Notes: generated from the sequence alone by a model not told the origin. Positions 46,134-55,176 are shown, counted from the stretch's first letter. The stretch is 64,000 nucleotides of DNA from Calothrix parasitica NIES-267 (GCF_002368095.1 NZ_AP018227.1:7518123-7582122), one strand, 5' to 3'. Numbers and translations are program-made.

Positions 46134-47408
46134 ATGAACAAAAAGCTATTTAGTTTTTTAGGAATCTTGCTAGGATTTACCTTGTTAATAGCTGGATTTA
46201 ATAACCTATTCTTATCAAATCCTTCGACATCATCAGATATAGTTAATATCAAGCTTAGTGGTTGGGGTGCGAGTTCAATTGAGCAAAAACTTTTAAAACA
46301 ATTGCTGCGAGATTTTGAAGACGAACATCCAGCAATCAAAGTGAAATATGAGGTCATCAACGACCAATATATGGATGTAATAAAAACTCGCTTAGTAGGG
46401 GAAGCAGCACCAGATGTGTTTTATCTGGATGCATTAGAAGCACCTTTCTTGATGAGTCAAAATGTTCTAGAACCTCTAGATAGCTATATCAAACCAGAAT
46501 TTGATTTAAATGACTTTGAGCAAACCCTGCTTAATAGCTTTAAATATAAAAGTCAGATTTATGGACTACCGAAAGATTACTCAACCCTGGCTCTTTTTTT
46601 TAACAAACAAGCTTTAAGCCAAAAAGGTTTTACCAATCCTCCTGCTACTTGGAAAGAATTACGTAATTACTCCCAACAATTGACAGAAGATAGCAATAAA
46701 GACGGGAGAATAGATAAATACGGTTTTGGAGAAATACCCGAGTTAGCTCGACAAATTTATAAAATCAAAGCTTTCGATGGACTTGTTGCTAAAAATAATT
46801 ATGCAGCTTTTGCTGATTCAAAAGCTTTGAAAGGATTGCAATTAGCTGTAGAACAATATCGAAAAGAACGAACTTCCGCACAAAAAACAGATGTTGGGAC
46901 AAACTCTGGAAGCGAAATGTTCGCTCAAGGAAAAGTAGGAATGGTAATAGAAGGTAATTGGGCTATTCCTTACTTAAAAGAGACTTTTCCTAACTTAGAA
47001 TTTGGTACCGCAGAAGTGCCGACCATAAATAGTAAAAAAGGCACAATGGTATTTACCGTTGCTTACGTAATGAATAAAAAAGCCAAGCATAAAGCTGAAG
47101 CTTGGGAATTGATTTCTTACCTTACAGGAAAGCAAGGAATGGAAAAATGGACTCAAAACGGTATTGCTTTACCAACTAGAAAATCCGTAGCTGAAAAATT
47201 GAATTACAAACAAGACAACTTACGCTCTGCATTTGTAACGGGAGTTGAATATGCTACTCCTTGGCAGATTGGTAAATATCCAGCACCAATTGTAAACAAT
47301 TTTGAAAATCAATTTACCAGCGCAATTTTAGGACAGCAACCTTTAGAAACAGCGATGAAAAAAGCTCAGATAGAAGCGAATAAACAAATTAAAGCGATGG
47401 AATATTGA
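46134..47408 (+). CDS. Extracellular solute-binding protein (sugar ABC transporter type, orphan)
   Basis: The 424-residue protein has a basic N-terminus and one hydrophobic segment (KLFSFLGILLGFTLLIAGF) that is a signal peptide or membrane anchor; no lipobox cysteine is present. The rest matches carbohydrate-binding family 1 proteins: VNIKLSGWGASSIEQ, GEAAPDVFYLDALEAPFL, GLPKDYSTLALFFNK, MFAQGKVGMVIEGNWAI. It would bind a sugar or oligosaccharide outside the plasma membrane. No permease or ATPase gene is near, so it must work with components encoded elsewhere. Confidence 0.85.
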   Translation: MNKKLFSFLGILLGFTLLIAGFNNLFLSNPSTSSDIVNIKLSGWGASSIEQKLLKQLLRDFEDEHPAIKVKYEVINDQYMDVIKTRLVGEAAPDVFYLDALEAPFLMSQNVLEPLDSYIKPEFDLNDFEQTLLNSFKYKSQIYGLPKDYSTLALFFNKQALSQKGFTNPPATWKELRNYSQQLTEDSNKDGRIDKYGFGEIPELARQIYKIKAFDGLVAKNNYAAFADSKALKGLQLAVEQYRKERTSAQKTDVGTNSGSEMFAQGKVGMVIEGNWAIPYLKETFPNLEFGTAEVPTINSKKGTMVFTVAYVMNKKAKHKAEAWELISYLTGKQGMEKWTQNGIALPTRKSVAEKLNYKQDNLRSAFVTGVEYATPWQIGKYPAPIVNNFENQFTSAILGQQPLETAMKKAQIEANKQIKAMEY

Positions 47409-47489
47409 TGATTTTTATAATTGCTCTGTAGGGTGTGTTATGGCTTCAGAAAGACCGCACCAAAATATTAAGTAAAAAATAAGCTTTAA

Positions 47490-47797
47490 TTCAATCATTC
47501 CAGATTGCAAAATATTATTCACAATATCCTCGGTGGAGCATTTTCTCTGGGTGGATTAGGTGATAAAACTATTATTGAATATGCAGTCCAGTTTGACCCT
47601 GCATTGATGTAGTTTTGGATGAAGAAAAATGTCCATTACTACTTGAAATTAAGGCTCGTCCGGGACTTTCAATTCAAATTGCTAATCAAGAAGGATTAAT
47701 TTCCCGATTGAAAACAGTTGAATCCCATGTAAATAAACTTTCCGGAATTGAAGAGAAGATTGCTTTTGCAAAAGATAAATTTGCAGCCAGTAAGTAA
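47490..47797 (+). pseudogene. Frameshifted remnant of a RimK-related ATP-grasp (alpha-L-glutamate ligase-like) gene
   Basis: From ~47511 one frame reads NIIHNILGGAFSLGGLGDKT and on to DPALM, then hits TAG at 47610. The next frame continues with VVLDEEKCPLLLEIKARPGL and SIQIANQEGLISRLKTVE up to 47797. Together they match the C-terminal ATP-grasp region (LLLExxARPGLxIQIAN) of alpha-L-glutamate ligase-like proteins of about 300 residues. The N-terminal two thirds are missing: a stop at 47487 precedes the segment and no family sequence is found before it. The gene is truncated and frameshifted. Confidence 0.7.
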
Positions 47798-47895
47798 AAG
47801 GTAAATATTGTAACCATAAGTTAAATAATTTATACGGACGAAAGATAAACGAATTGAATGGGTAATATAGCATTACTATTACAAGATGGTTTCCG

Positions 47896-48441
47896 ATGTT
47901 ATCTGATATTGATTTGATTCGAGAGTTTGTAAAGCTATCCATTCAGAAAAAAGAAGTTTTATTGGCAAACTCAACATTACAAGGTGAAGCAGTTTATAAA
48001 ATTAATCAATTAACGGCTAGAAAAGAAGGAATAGTTGCTACCACAAAATTAGAACGTACATTAAATCCATTTTTTATTAAGCAAAATTCAAATTATTGGC
48101 AATTAATAAGTCAAGTATTGGCTGAATATAACTTTTTACTAATAGGAGAAGTAGATAATCGTGGATTTTATCAGTATGAATACTGTCAGATTCCACCAGG
48201 TTATGAAATGCATTGCGAAAAAGCGGGTATGTTATGGCGAACTTGGTGGAAGTATCGGCGTAAAATTGAAGGTCGAGTAATTCAACTAGAACTACTTATC
48301 CGCATCCGAAATACATGGTATCCCATCAGAGGTTTAGCTATTAGCAATGGAATGATTTATCTAGAAACATTAGGAAGTGAAATTGCACTTGGTTTAGAAG
48401 ATACGGTGATTTGGTTGAGTAAGATAAAGGAAAATCAATGA
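47896..48441 (+). CDS. Hypothetical protein (181 residues)
   Basis: The protein is soluble, with an N-terminal helical part (DIDLIREFVKLSIQKKEVLL) and a basic beta-rich second half (GFYQYEYCQIPPGYEMHC, MLWRTWWKYRRKIEGRVIQL, WYPIRGLAISNGMIYLETLG). I recognise no family. It lies 80 bases before the DUF262 gene on the same strand and may be cotranscribed with it. The start ATG has no clear ribosome site. Composition is normal for a coding gene. Confidence 0.6.
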   Translation: MLSDIDLIREFVKLSIQKKEVLLANSTLQGEAVYKINQLTARKEGIVATTKLERTLNPFFIKQNSNYWQLISQVLAEYNFLLIGEVDNRGFYQYEYCQIPPGYEMHCEKAGMLWRTWWKYRRKIEGRVIQLELLIRIRNTWYPIRGLAISNGMIYLETLGSEIALGLEDTVIWLSKIKENQ

Positions 48442-48521
48442 GATGCTAATCCCGAATAGGAGCATTTTTGAATTACTTTTGGGAATACTAGTTTTGTACA
48501 AAGCTATTAAACACAGAACCG

Positions 48522-50216
48522 ATGGGTAGCATTAACATCCAAGCAAAAGAACTTCCCCTCTACAAAGTATTCAGCAACGATTTTGTATTCAAAATTCCCT
48601 TATATCAACGTCCCTATGCTTGGACTATCGAGGAAGCAGAAGCATTGTTTGAAGATTTATTGACAGCACTCGAAGAGTCAAAGGAAGATATTGACGATAT
48701 AAGTCCTTATTTTTTAGGCAGTATTGTACTAATTAAATCAGAACATAAACCAGATGCTCAAGTTGTCGATGGTCAGCAACGCTTAACCACGCTGACTATT
48801 TTGCTATCTGTATTAAGAGAATTATCGTCATTAGAAAAAGCTCATCAATTAACCAAGTACATTTATCAAGAAGCTGATGGTTTTGAAGTTAAGCAAAATC
48901 AATATAGGGTAACTTTACGCGATACAGATGCTGATTTTTTTCAAGATTATATCCAAAAGCCGCAAGGCATCTTACAACTACAGGATATTAATATATTAAA
49001 GTATTCTGAAAGTTGTAAGAATATTCGAGATAATGCTTTTCTGTTTAGAGAGCGCTTAGAAAAACTTGACAGCGACAAACTTTTCAGATTTACACAATTT
49101 GTTGTGACACGCTGCTGTTTAGTAATTATTACCACTACTGATTTTGACTCTGCTTATCGAATATTTTCAGTAATGAATAATCGGGGTTTAGATTTATCTC
49201 TCGCTGATATCTTAAAAGCTGAAATTCTTGGTAAAATTTCTCCAGAGATGCAAGATAAATATGCTAAAAAATGGGAGACTGCTGAAGAAAAGTTAGGAGT
49301 AGATTCATTTAAGAACTTATTCTCTTACATCCGGATGGTTCGTTTCAAGCATAAACCTCGTAAAAGTATTATTACCGAACTTCTCAAAGAATCGCAACCA
49401 AATATTACAGAATTTCCCCAAGAGTTTATTGATAAAACTTTGATTCCTTTATCAGATGCGCTTCATGATATTAAACATCAAAAGTATGAAAATAATTATT
49501 TAGATGCCGAAATCAATCGGATATTTTACTGGTTGCTATGGATAGATCATTCTGACTGGATACCTCCAGCAATACTTTATTTATCACAAAATTATCATCG
49601 TCCTGAATTACTAATTCGCTTTTTTACCGATTTAGACCGTCTTGCTTCTGGTTTAATGATTTACAGAGCTAATATTGATAAACGTATCGCTCGATATGGA
49701 AAGCTATTAAACGCAATCGAAAACAATATAGATTTGTATACTTCCGATTCACCACTCCAACTCACACCAGAAGAAAACAAAGATATTATTAACCAACTTA
49801 ATGGAAATATCTACTCAGTTACAAGAATCAGGCTGTATGTTTTAGTACGTCTCAATGACGCTATTTCTAATCCTAAAATATTAACCTATTCACCATACCC
49901 AACAATTGAACACGTACTTCCACAAAATCCTCCTCAAGGAAGCGAATGGGAACGCTGGTTCCCTACTCAAGAACAAAGAGAAAAATATTTGCATCGCTTA
50001 GGTAACTTAATTCTACTTTCTACTTACAAAAATAGCGAAGCCCAAAATTATGATTTCAGAAAAAAGAAGCAAAAATATTTTACTACTAAATCAGGAGTTT
50101 CTCCCTTTGCATTAACGACTCAAGTTTTAACAGAAAGCGAATGGACTCCTCAAATAATTGAAAAACGACAAACAAATGCAATTAATAAACTTAAGGAAAT
50201 TTGGCGTTTGTATTAA
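48522..50216 (+). CDS. DUF262/DUF1524 protein (GmrSD-like nuclease, candidate defence enzyme)
   Basis: The 564-residue protein has the DUF262 (ParB/Srx-like) N-domain with IPLYQRPYAW at 25-34 and VVDGQQRLTT at 81-90, the nucleotide-dependent part of GmrS. It also has a C-terminal DUF1524 HNH-like nuclease with EHVLPQ near residue 465 and HRLGNLILLSTYKNSEAQN further on, as in GmrD. Single-chain GmrSD proteins are modification-dependent (type IV) restriction enzymes acting on modified phage DNA. All recognisable catalytic motifs are present. There is no adjacent methylase. The upstream hypothetical gene may belong to the unit. A terminator follows. Confidence 0.85.
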   Translation: MGSINIQAKELPLYKVFSNDFVFKIPLYQRPYAWTIEEAEALFEDLLTALEESKEDIDDISPYFLGSIVLIKSEHKPDAQVVDGQQRLTTLTILLSVLRELSSLEKAHQLTKYIYQEADGFEVKQNQYRVTLRDTDADFFQDYIQKPQGILQLQDINILKYSESCKNIRDNAFLFRERLEKLDSDKLFRFTQFVVTRCCLVIITTTDFDSAYRIFSVMNNRGLDLSLADILKAEILGKISPEMQDKYAKKWETAEEKLGVDSFKNLFSYIRMVRFKHKPRKSIITELLKESQPNITEFPQEFIDKTLIPLSDALHDIKHQKYENNYLDAEINRIFYWLLWIDHSDWIPPAILYLSQNYHRPELLIRFFTDLDRLASGLMIYRANIDKRIARYGKLLNAIENNIDLYTSDSPLQLTPEENKDIINQLNGNIYSVTRIRLYVLVRLNDAISNPKILTYSPYPTIEHVLPQNPPQGSEWERWFPTQEQREKYLHRLGNLILLSTYKNSEAQNYDFRKKKQKYFTTKSGVSPFALTTQVLTESEWTPQIIEKRQTNAINKLKEIWRLY

Positions 50217-50268
50217 AAATAATTAAAGTTTGGCTGGACAAGAAAAATAAAAAAACACTTCATCAAAT

Positions 50269-50292
50269 AACCCGCTACCACTGCGGGTTTTA
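50269..50292 (+). terminator. Intrinsic terminator of the DUF262 gene
   Basis: AACCCGC and GCGGGTT pair around a 7-base loop, followed by TTA. It lies 53 bases after the stop codon, between convergent genes. Confidence 0.7.
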
Positions 50293-50310
50293 CTTGTACA
50301 GTAATGATTT

Positions 50311-51297
50311 CTAATTTTCGGGTAAATAAAAAGAAAATAATTTCCCAACTTCTTTCAAATCAACATTCCCACCACTAATAATTACACCAATTTTAGAACC
50401 CGGATTTTTAATCACACCTTCCAACAAAGCAGCAGCAGCTAAAACTCCCGTAGGTTCAACGACTATTTTCATTCTTTCCCAAATAAAAAACATAGTGCGA
50501 ATAATCGCTTCCTCCGATACCGTCACAAATTCGTCAACATATTTTAAAACTAAAGGAAAAGTAATTTCTCCCAAACTTCGCGTTCTCGCACCGTCAGCAA
50601 TAGTATCGGGATTATTAACAAATTGCAGAGTTTTTGAGTAAAACGAACGAGTAGCATCATCAGCTTGTGCTGGTTCGACTCCAATAACGCGACAATTTGG
50701 TAATAGTGATTTGGTCGCAATTCCACAACCGCAAATTAAACCACCACCACCACAGCAAATTAATAATAAATCCAACTCTCCAACTTCTTCAATTAATTCT
50801 AAAGCTGTTGTTCCTTGTCCTGCGATTATATGAGGATGGTCAAAAGGAGGAATAATTGTTAAATCTTTTTCTCGTGCTAAATTTTGAGTCAATTCTTCTC
50901 TAGAAGCTTTTTGTGAGTTGTAAAAAATCACTTCAGCATCATACCCGCGAGTTGCTGTTAGCTTAACTTTGGGAGCATTTTCTGGCATTACAATTGTAGT
51001 CGGAATACCAAGTAATTTTCCTGCAAGTGCGATTCCTTGAGCGTGATTTCCCGATGAAAAAGTTATTACACCTTTTTGTTTTTGTGATTCTGAGAGTTGT
51101 GAAAGTGCATTATATGCACCCCGAAATTTAAAAGAACCCGTCCGCTGAAAATTTTCGCATTTGAAAAATACTTGGCTTTGTGTAATCTGGTTTACTGTTG
51201 TAGAAGTAAGAACCGGAGTACGACGAGCAATCCCATAAATACGTTTTGCTGCTGCTTGGATGTCAGCGATTTCGACTAAGTTCTCTTGATATGACAT
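50311..51297 (-). CDS. Threonine/serine dehydratase (PLP fold type II)
   Basis: The 328-residue enzyme has the PLP lysine Lys57 in TGSFKFRGA, the substrate loop SSGNHAQGIA, and the phosphate-binding glycine loop CCGGGGLICG. It lacks the C-terminal ACT-like regulatory domain of biosynthetic IlvA. It therefore resembles catabolic threonine dehydratase or serine racemase, deaminating L-threonine or L-serine to 2-oxo acids. Which substrate is preferred cannot be told from sequence. Confidence 0.87.
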   Translation of the reverse strand: MSYQENLVEIADIQAAAKRIYGIARRTPVLTSTTVNQITQSQVFFKCENFQRTGSFKFRGAYNALSQLSESQKQKGVITFSSGNHAQGIALAGKLLGIPTTIVMPENAPKVKLTATRGYDAEVIFYNSQKASREELTQNLAREKDLTIIPPFDHPHIIAGQGTTALELIEEVGELDLLLICCGGGGLICGCGIATKSLLPNCRVIGVEPAQADDATRSFYSKTLQFVNNPDTIADGARTRSLGEITFPLVLKYVDEFVTVSEEAIIRTMFFIWERMKIVVEPTGVLAAAALLEGVIKNPGSKIGVIISGGNVDLKEVGKLFSFYLPEN

Positions 51298-51393
51298 GAA
51301 AAATTATAAAAAAAGGAATGAGGAACGGGGAACAGTTAAAAAATATTTTTAATTAGTACTAATTCATCAAAAATTTAATTTGCTTGCTACAAA

Positions 51394-51897
51394 TTAACTA
51401 AAGTTCCACCTCAGAGGAAGTTCCGCAGCACAAACAGAACAAATAAATAAATTATCTTTAACAATATTTACTTGCTGACAAGCACAACAGCGTCGAAAAA
51501 TAAATCTCATGGTAAACGAAGACGGATGCGGAATATTTATTAAATCGAGAGCTTTTACAACGTCTTTCCAAGATTCTGGCTCCGGACAAAAACCTGTTGA
51601 TTGATTTGTAATTTCAGCTATCTCTAATGCATTCCTACCTTTTTGAAAAAATATTTCTCCGGCAGATAGTACAGATTTACCGCCAGCACAAGCAATATGT
51701 TCGGAATGTCTGTCAGCAATTCTTAAATAACCCTCGCAATCTATCACGAAAGTAACTGCAATCAATCCCCAAGTGTCTACCTGCTGTTTGGTTTCTCGAA
51801 TCCAATTATCAATGTCATCAATCGATAGAATTTTCTTTCCCGGTGGTAAATGTATCGTATTTTGACGAATTTCCTCAGCACCAACGTATTTATACAA
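51394..51897 (-). CDS. Hypothetical protein with C-terminal zinc ribbon (167 residues)
   Basis: The N-terminal part (IDDIDNWIRETKQQVDTWGL, VTFVIDCEGYLRIADRHSEH, CAGGKSVLSAGEIFF) is a compact alpha/beta domain. The C-terminus has RRCCACQQVN...FICSVCAAELPLRWNF, a four-cysteine zinc-ribbon pattern. I know no functional assignment; the composition suggests a conserved cyanobacterial protein. A nucleic-acid or protein-binding role for the ribbon is possible. It lies between the dehydratase and sdhB genes on the same strand, with spacers of about 96 bases. Confidence 0.6.
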   Translation of the reverse strand: MYKYVGAEEIRQNTIHLPPGKKILSIDDIDNWIRETKQQVDTWGLIAVTFVIDCEGYLRIADRHSEHIACAGGKSVLSAGEIFFQKGRNALEIAEITNQSTGFCPEPESWKDVVKALDLINIPHPSSFTMRFIFRRCCACQQVNIVKDNLFICSVCAAELPLRWNFS

Positions 51898-51992
51898 TAT
51901 GCTATTTATAATTAATTTTTAAGCACTGAAAATAAAATGGTGCGTTGCGCTACACAACAACACACCCTACGATTACAACTAAAAATATTAGA

Positions 51993-53021
51993 TTAATTTT
52001 TTAACTGCTCGCTGTTAACTGTTGACTGTTTTTCCCGCTCCACAGCTTCCATTAAAGAACGCACCTGCTTAGCTCCTTCAGAAGGTTCAAAATTAAAAGG
52101 GAATTTATTTTTAGTCATCATTCGTAGACCAAGAGGAGCAATACTCAACAATCCTTTAAGGTCTTTAAAAGAATTACCGACAACCTGTAAACCAAATAAT
52201 CTCTCATCAACCCAGCCACCTTCTTTCACCAAATCTATCAATACTTTACGGTGACGAATCGAACGACTATCGCTTGCTTCTTTTGTTTTAAGAAGAGACT
52301 GCTTAATTTTACTAATTTGGTCTAAAGGTGCAACTTCCATCGGACAAACACTATTGCAATAGTAACAACGAGTGCAACCCCAAACTCCTTTAGTACCTTC
52401 GTTGTATTTTTCCAAGCGATTTTGAGTTTCACCATCGCGCTTATCTTCTACCATTCGATAAGCTTTTGCAAGCGCATGAGGACCGACAAAATCTGGATTT
52501 ACTTCTAATGCATTGCACTCAGAGTAACAAGCACCACACATAATACAATTACCAGTTTCTTCGAGCTGCTCTCTTTCTTCTGGTGTTTGTAAAAACTCTC
52601 TTTCTGGGACTTTTCTCGCAGCAGTGCTGACATAAGGAGAAACACTTTCTAAATTGTTCCAAAAACCCTTCATGTCAACAATCAAATCTTTTAGTACAGG
52701 CATATTACCCAATGGGGCAATAGTAATTTCTGGAATCGAATTTTCTCGATTTTCCGGAAATATTTGGGGTGTAAATCGAGCAATTTCGCTGCCAATATTC
52801 TCTTTACAAGCTAAAGCAGAGCGTCCATTAATCCGGATAGCGCAACTACCACAAATTGTATTCCGGCAATTTTTACGAAATGCTAAAGTTCCATCCTGCT
52901 CCCATTTAATCCGATTAAGACAATCAAGGATTGTATTACTCTCTTCTACATCCAAAAGGTAGGTTTGAACCGTAGGAGATATTTTCTGAGTTTGTCGAAT
53001 AACTTTAAAATTAACTTTCAT
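51993..53021 (-). CDS. sdhB: Succinate dehydrogenase/fumarate reductase iron-sulfur subunit
   Basis: The protein carries electrons from the flavoprotein subunit to the quinone pool. It has the plant-type 2Fe-2S motif CRNTICGSCAIRINGRSALAC, then CIMCGACYSEC and CTRCYYCNSVCP for the 4Fe-4S and 3Fe-4S clusters. I start it at 53021 (MKVNFKVIRQTQK); an upstream in-frame start at 53066 adds a basic stretch without a ribosome site. SdhA is not adjacent, usual for cyanobacteria. The last ~10 residues (STVNSEQLKN) are encoded by the CAGTGAACAG dispersed repeat. At 342 residues it is longer than the E. coli protein. Confidence 0.92.
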   Translation of the reverse strand: MKVNFKVIRQTQKISPTVQTYLLDVEESNTILDCLNRIKWEQDGTLAFRKNCRNTICGSCAIRINGRSALACKENIGSEIARFTPQIFPENRENSIPEITIAPLGNMPVLKDLIVDMKGFWNNLESVSPYVSTAARKVPEREFLQTPEEREQLEETGNCIMCGACYSECNALEVNPDFVGPHALAKAYRMVEDKRDGETQNRLEKYNEGTKGVWGCTRCYYCNSVCPMEVAPLDQISKIKQSLLKTKEASDSRSIRHRKVLIDLVKEGGWVDERLFGLQVVGNSFKDLKGLLSIAPLGLRMMTKNKFPFNFEPSEGAKQVRSLMEAVEREKQSTVNSEQLKN

Positions 53022-53066
53022 TTTACGTAGTCCCCCCGACTTTAATTTTCTACCCTTGCTTATCAA

Positions 53067-53867
53067 AGGAAATGAATTTTAATGTTGTACTAAAGCTTCC
53101 TCACAGGAGCTTCTCCTCTTATTGCTGATTTATTGCTTAAATCGAATCGCTGATCGAGACGGACTAATCATCAAAGAGAATCTATTATATGTTCTGTGTG
53201 GAATAAATGTAAAAATTTAGTTTTGACTCTAATAGACTATAAGACTAGCTTCCAATGCTTCCCCACGGTTGATAGCCTATTCCTTATTCTCAAGTCATAA
53301 CAACCGAAAATCAAAAAATATTGCTACAAGGTTAACTATTAGCAAATTCATTAATATAAGTTTACTCTTCGACCAAGCTTTATAAGACTTTTTTTGCCCA
53401 CCCTACTCAAAACAAGAGTCTTAGCAACCAATTAATAAAATAGCACCTTCCAATAATTTTCAAATATACCAATCGGTTATAACTCCTTTATTATTCAATA
53501 ACCACACCATTAAGAATGGTTTTTGAGATAAAAATATTTATTAACCTGCTATTCACAGTCAATTTTAAGATTATTATAGAAGACTTGAACGGATTGATTA
53601 ACATCGACCATATCGCATTTGCTTATCGGAACACTTCTACATAACACTCACCTTACAGAGATGAGTATTCTGTGAAAGTGGGATATGTAACAAGCAAATC
53701 AAAAATAGCGATTATAGAGTTGATGAATTTTTATAAAATTCTTATCGTAACAGCAACTCCCAACCGAAGTGAACATTAGATAAAAGCATAATCGCAAAAA
53801 TAATTAAAACTTAAACAATTATTTTGCTATTATTAGTCCATGTTAGTATTTAATATAAAATTATGAG
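53067..53867. other. AT-rich intergenic region, first part of the spacer between sdhB and the CyAbrB gene
   Basis: About 800 bases without supported frames. No tandem repeat, tRNA or strong hairpin was seen until 53868. It should contain the sdhB promoter. Confidence 0.4.
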
Positions 53868-53921
53868 GAAACAAAACCATAATAAATTGCCGTGCAAGTA
53901 CGGTACCTATAGTTTTGTTTC
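53868..53921 (+). other. Long hairpin upstream of the CyAbrB gene (candidate structured RNA element)
   Basis: GAAACAAAAC (53868-53877) pairs perfectly with GTTTTGTTTC (53912-53921). The stem extends outward to 13 bp with one G-T pair. Inside it lies CCGT-GCAAGT-ACGG. It sits about 530 bases upstream of the CyAbrB gene on the same side. Function unknown; a leader element, small RNA or transposon footprint are possible. Confidence 0.4.
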
Positions 53922-54446
53922 TTCGTAATCTAGGGGCATGAATTTTTTTGTCTCTATTGGCAGTAGAAAAGGGTTTATCCTTGTAAATCCTTAGCAAAAA
54001 CTATGCTGCCTTAAGCCCTAGAGCAATGTTAGGGAAAATCCTGCAACTCTTGAAGTCTAAATGACTTTGGCTAAAAATAAAATACCTGCTGACAAACCCT
54101 CGTCTGCTAATCATAAAAAAGCAGTCTCCGGTAGTTTGTAAAAGTGAATTACAGTTAATTAGCTTTGTTTAAAGCCTAGGGAGAAAAATTTTTCATCTCT
54201 AATGGTAGGAATAGGCTAAAACTGCGCCCTATTGCTGAAACTAATTCCCCCATTAGACTGTAGTTTATGAGTAAAATGTTGTGGATTGCCACTAACATGT
54301 TTATTTTGGGATTAGACAAGCAAGAAATGAGACTTAATAAAAGTCCGAAAACATTTGATGTAAGAATGTCAAAAAATCGCCTTTAGGCTAGGCATAAAAC
54401 TGCATTATTTATCGCGAAAGCACAGATTAAGGAAAATTTGAGTGTA
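53922..54446 (+). repeat. Leader region with two diverged direct repeats before the CyAbrB gene
   Basis: Two stretches, at about 53930-53980 and 54176-54222, share CTAGGG...AATTTTT..TCTCTA.TGG.AG.A in the same order and spacing. GC-containing segments between them contrast with the flanking AT-rich DNA, hinting at a transcribed leader or small RNAs. No reading frame with start signals. Confidence 0.35.
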
Positions 54447-54863
54447 ATGAGTGAAACAGCAACAGCCCCATTAACAGGAAAAACACTGCTTTCCAAGGTT
54501 AAAGAACTATCCAATTTACCAAGACGAGAAAGAGCAAAGCAGTGTGGATATTACACTACTACAAAGAATGGTCAGGTACGAGTAAATCTGACTGATTTTT
54601 ACGACGCTTTGTTATCAGCTAGGGGAATTCCCTTAAGTCCGGAAACACCAAAAGATGGTCGAGGACGCGAACCGACATACAGAGTTAGCGTTCATCAAAA
54701 CGGTCAAATTGTTATTGGTGCTACATATACCAAAGCAATGGGTTTAAAATCGGGTGATGAGTTTGAAATTAAGTTGGGATACAAACATATACACTTAATT
54801 CAAGTTGACGGAGCAAGTCAAACTGACGAAGATTCGGATGAAGACTCAGAGGAAGAAGAGTAA
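54447..54863 (+). CDS. AbrB-family transcriptional regulator (CyAbrB)
   Basis: The 138-residue protein (MSETATAPLTGKTLLSKVKE...) has an N-terminal cyanobacterial extension with KELSNLPRRERAKQCGYYTT and a C-terminal AbrB-like DNA-binding fold (GRGREPTYRVSVHQNGQIVI, GLKSGDEFEIKLGYKHIHL). CyAbrB proteins are abundant regulators linking carbon/nitrogen status and redox in cyanobacteria. Which paralogue (CyAbrB1/CalA or CyAbrB2) is not certain; the start resembles CyAbrB1. The acidic tail DEDSDEDSEEEE is notable. AAGGAAA upstream supports the ATG at 54447 over a TTG at 54438. The leader region is unusually long. Confidence 0.88.
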   Translation: MSETATAPLTGKTLLSKVKELSNLPRRERAKQCGYYTTTKNGQVRVNLTDFYDALLSARGIPLSPETPKDGRGREPTYRVSVHQNGQIVIGATYTKAMGLKSGDEFEIKLGYKHIHLIQVDGASQTDEDSDEDSEEEE

Positions 54864-55176
54864 GTTTTTCTTATAGCAGGGATAAAAAAATAAGACAAAA
54901 TTTTATAACTTTTCCCTGCATTTATAGATAAATAGTTGTTTTGGCAAATTTTTAAATTAATTTTTGAAAAAAACGCCGAAACGACTATATTACTCTGAAA
55001 TTTTTTGGGAATTTGATTGAGTTAAAGAAATAATTAGTGATTCAATTGCGAGTCACATGAATAGGGAATGGAGAAGTATTGATTGAATTAATGCTTCTCT
55101 TTTCTGTAACTGTATATTACATACTGGATTTTCTTTTTCTTTGTAAAAAACATATATTGGAAGCGATTAGTCTGCT
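54864..55176. other. Spacer between the CyAbrB gene and the CPBP protease gene
   Basis: GCAGGGATAAAA (54876-54887) pairs with TTTTCCCTGC (54910-54919) across a ~22-base loop, a weak candidate terminator for the CyAbrB gene. The rest is AT-rich without a supported gene. Confidence 0.4.

Noticed and set aside
53885-53912. Resemblance of GCCGTGCAAGTACGGTACC to group II intron domain V
   Set aside because: Stem lengths and the AGC/GAAA landmarks of domain V are missing, and no reverse transcriptase is nearby.
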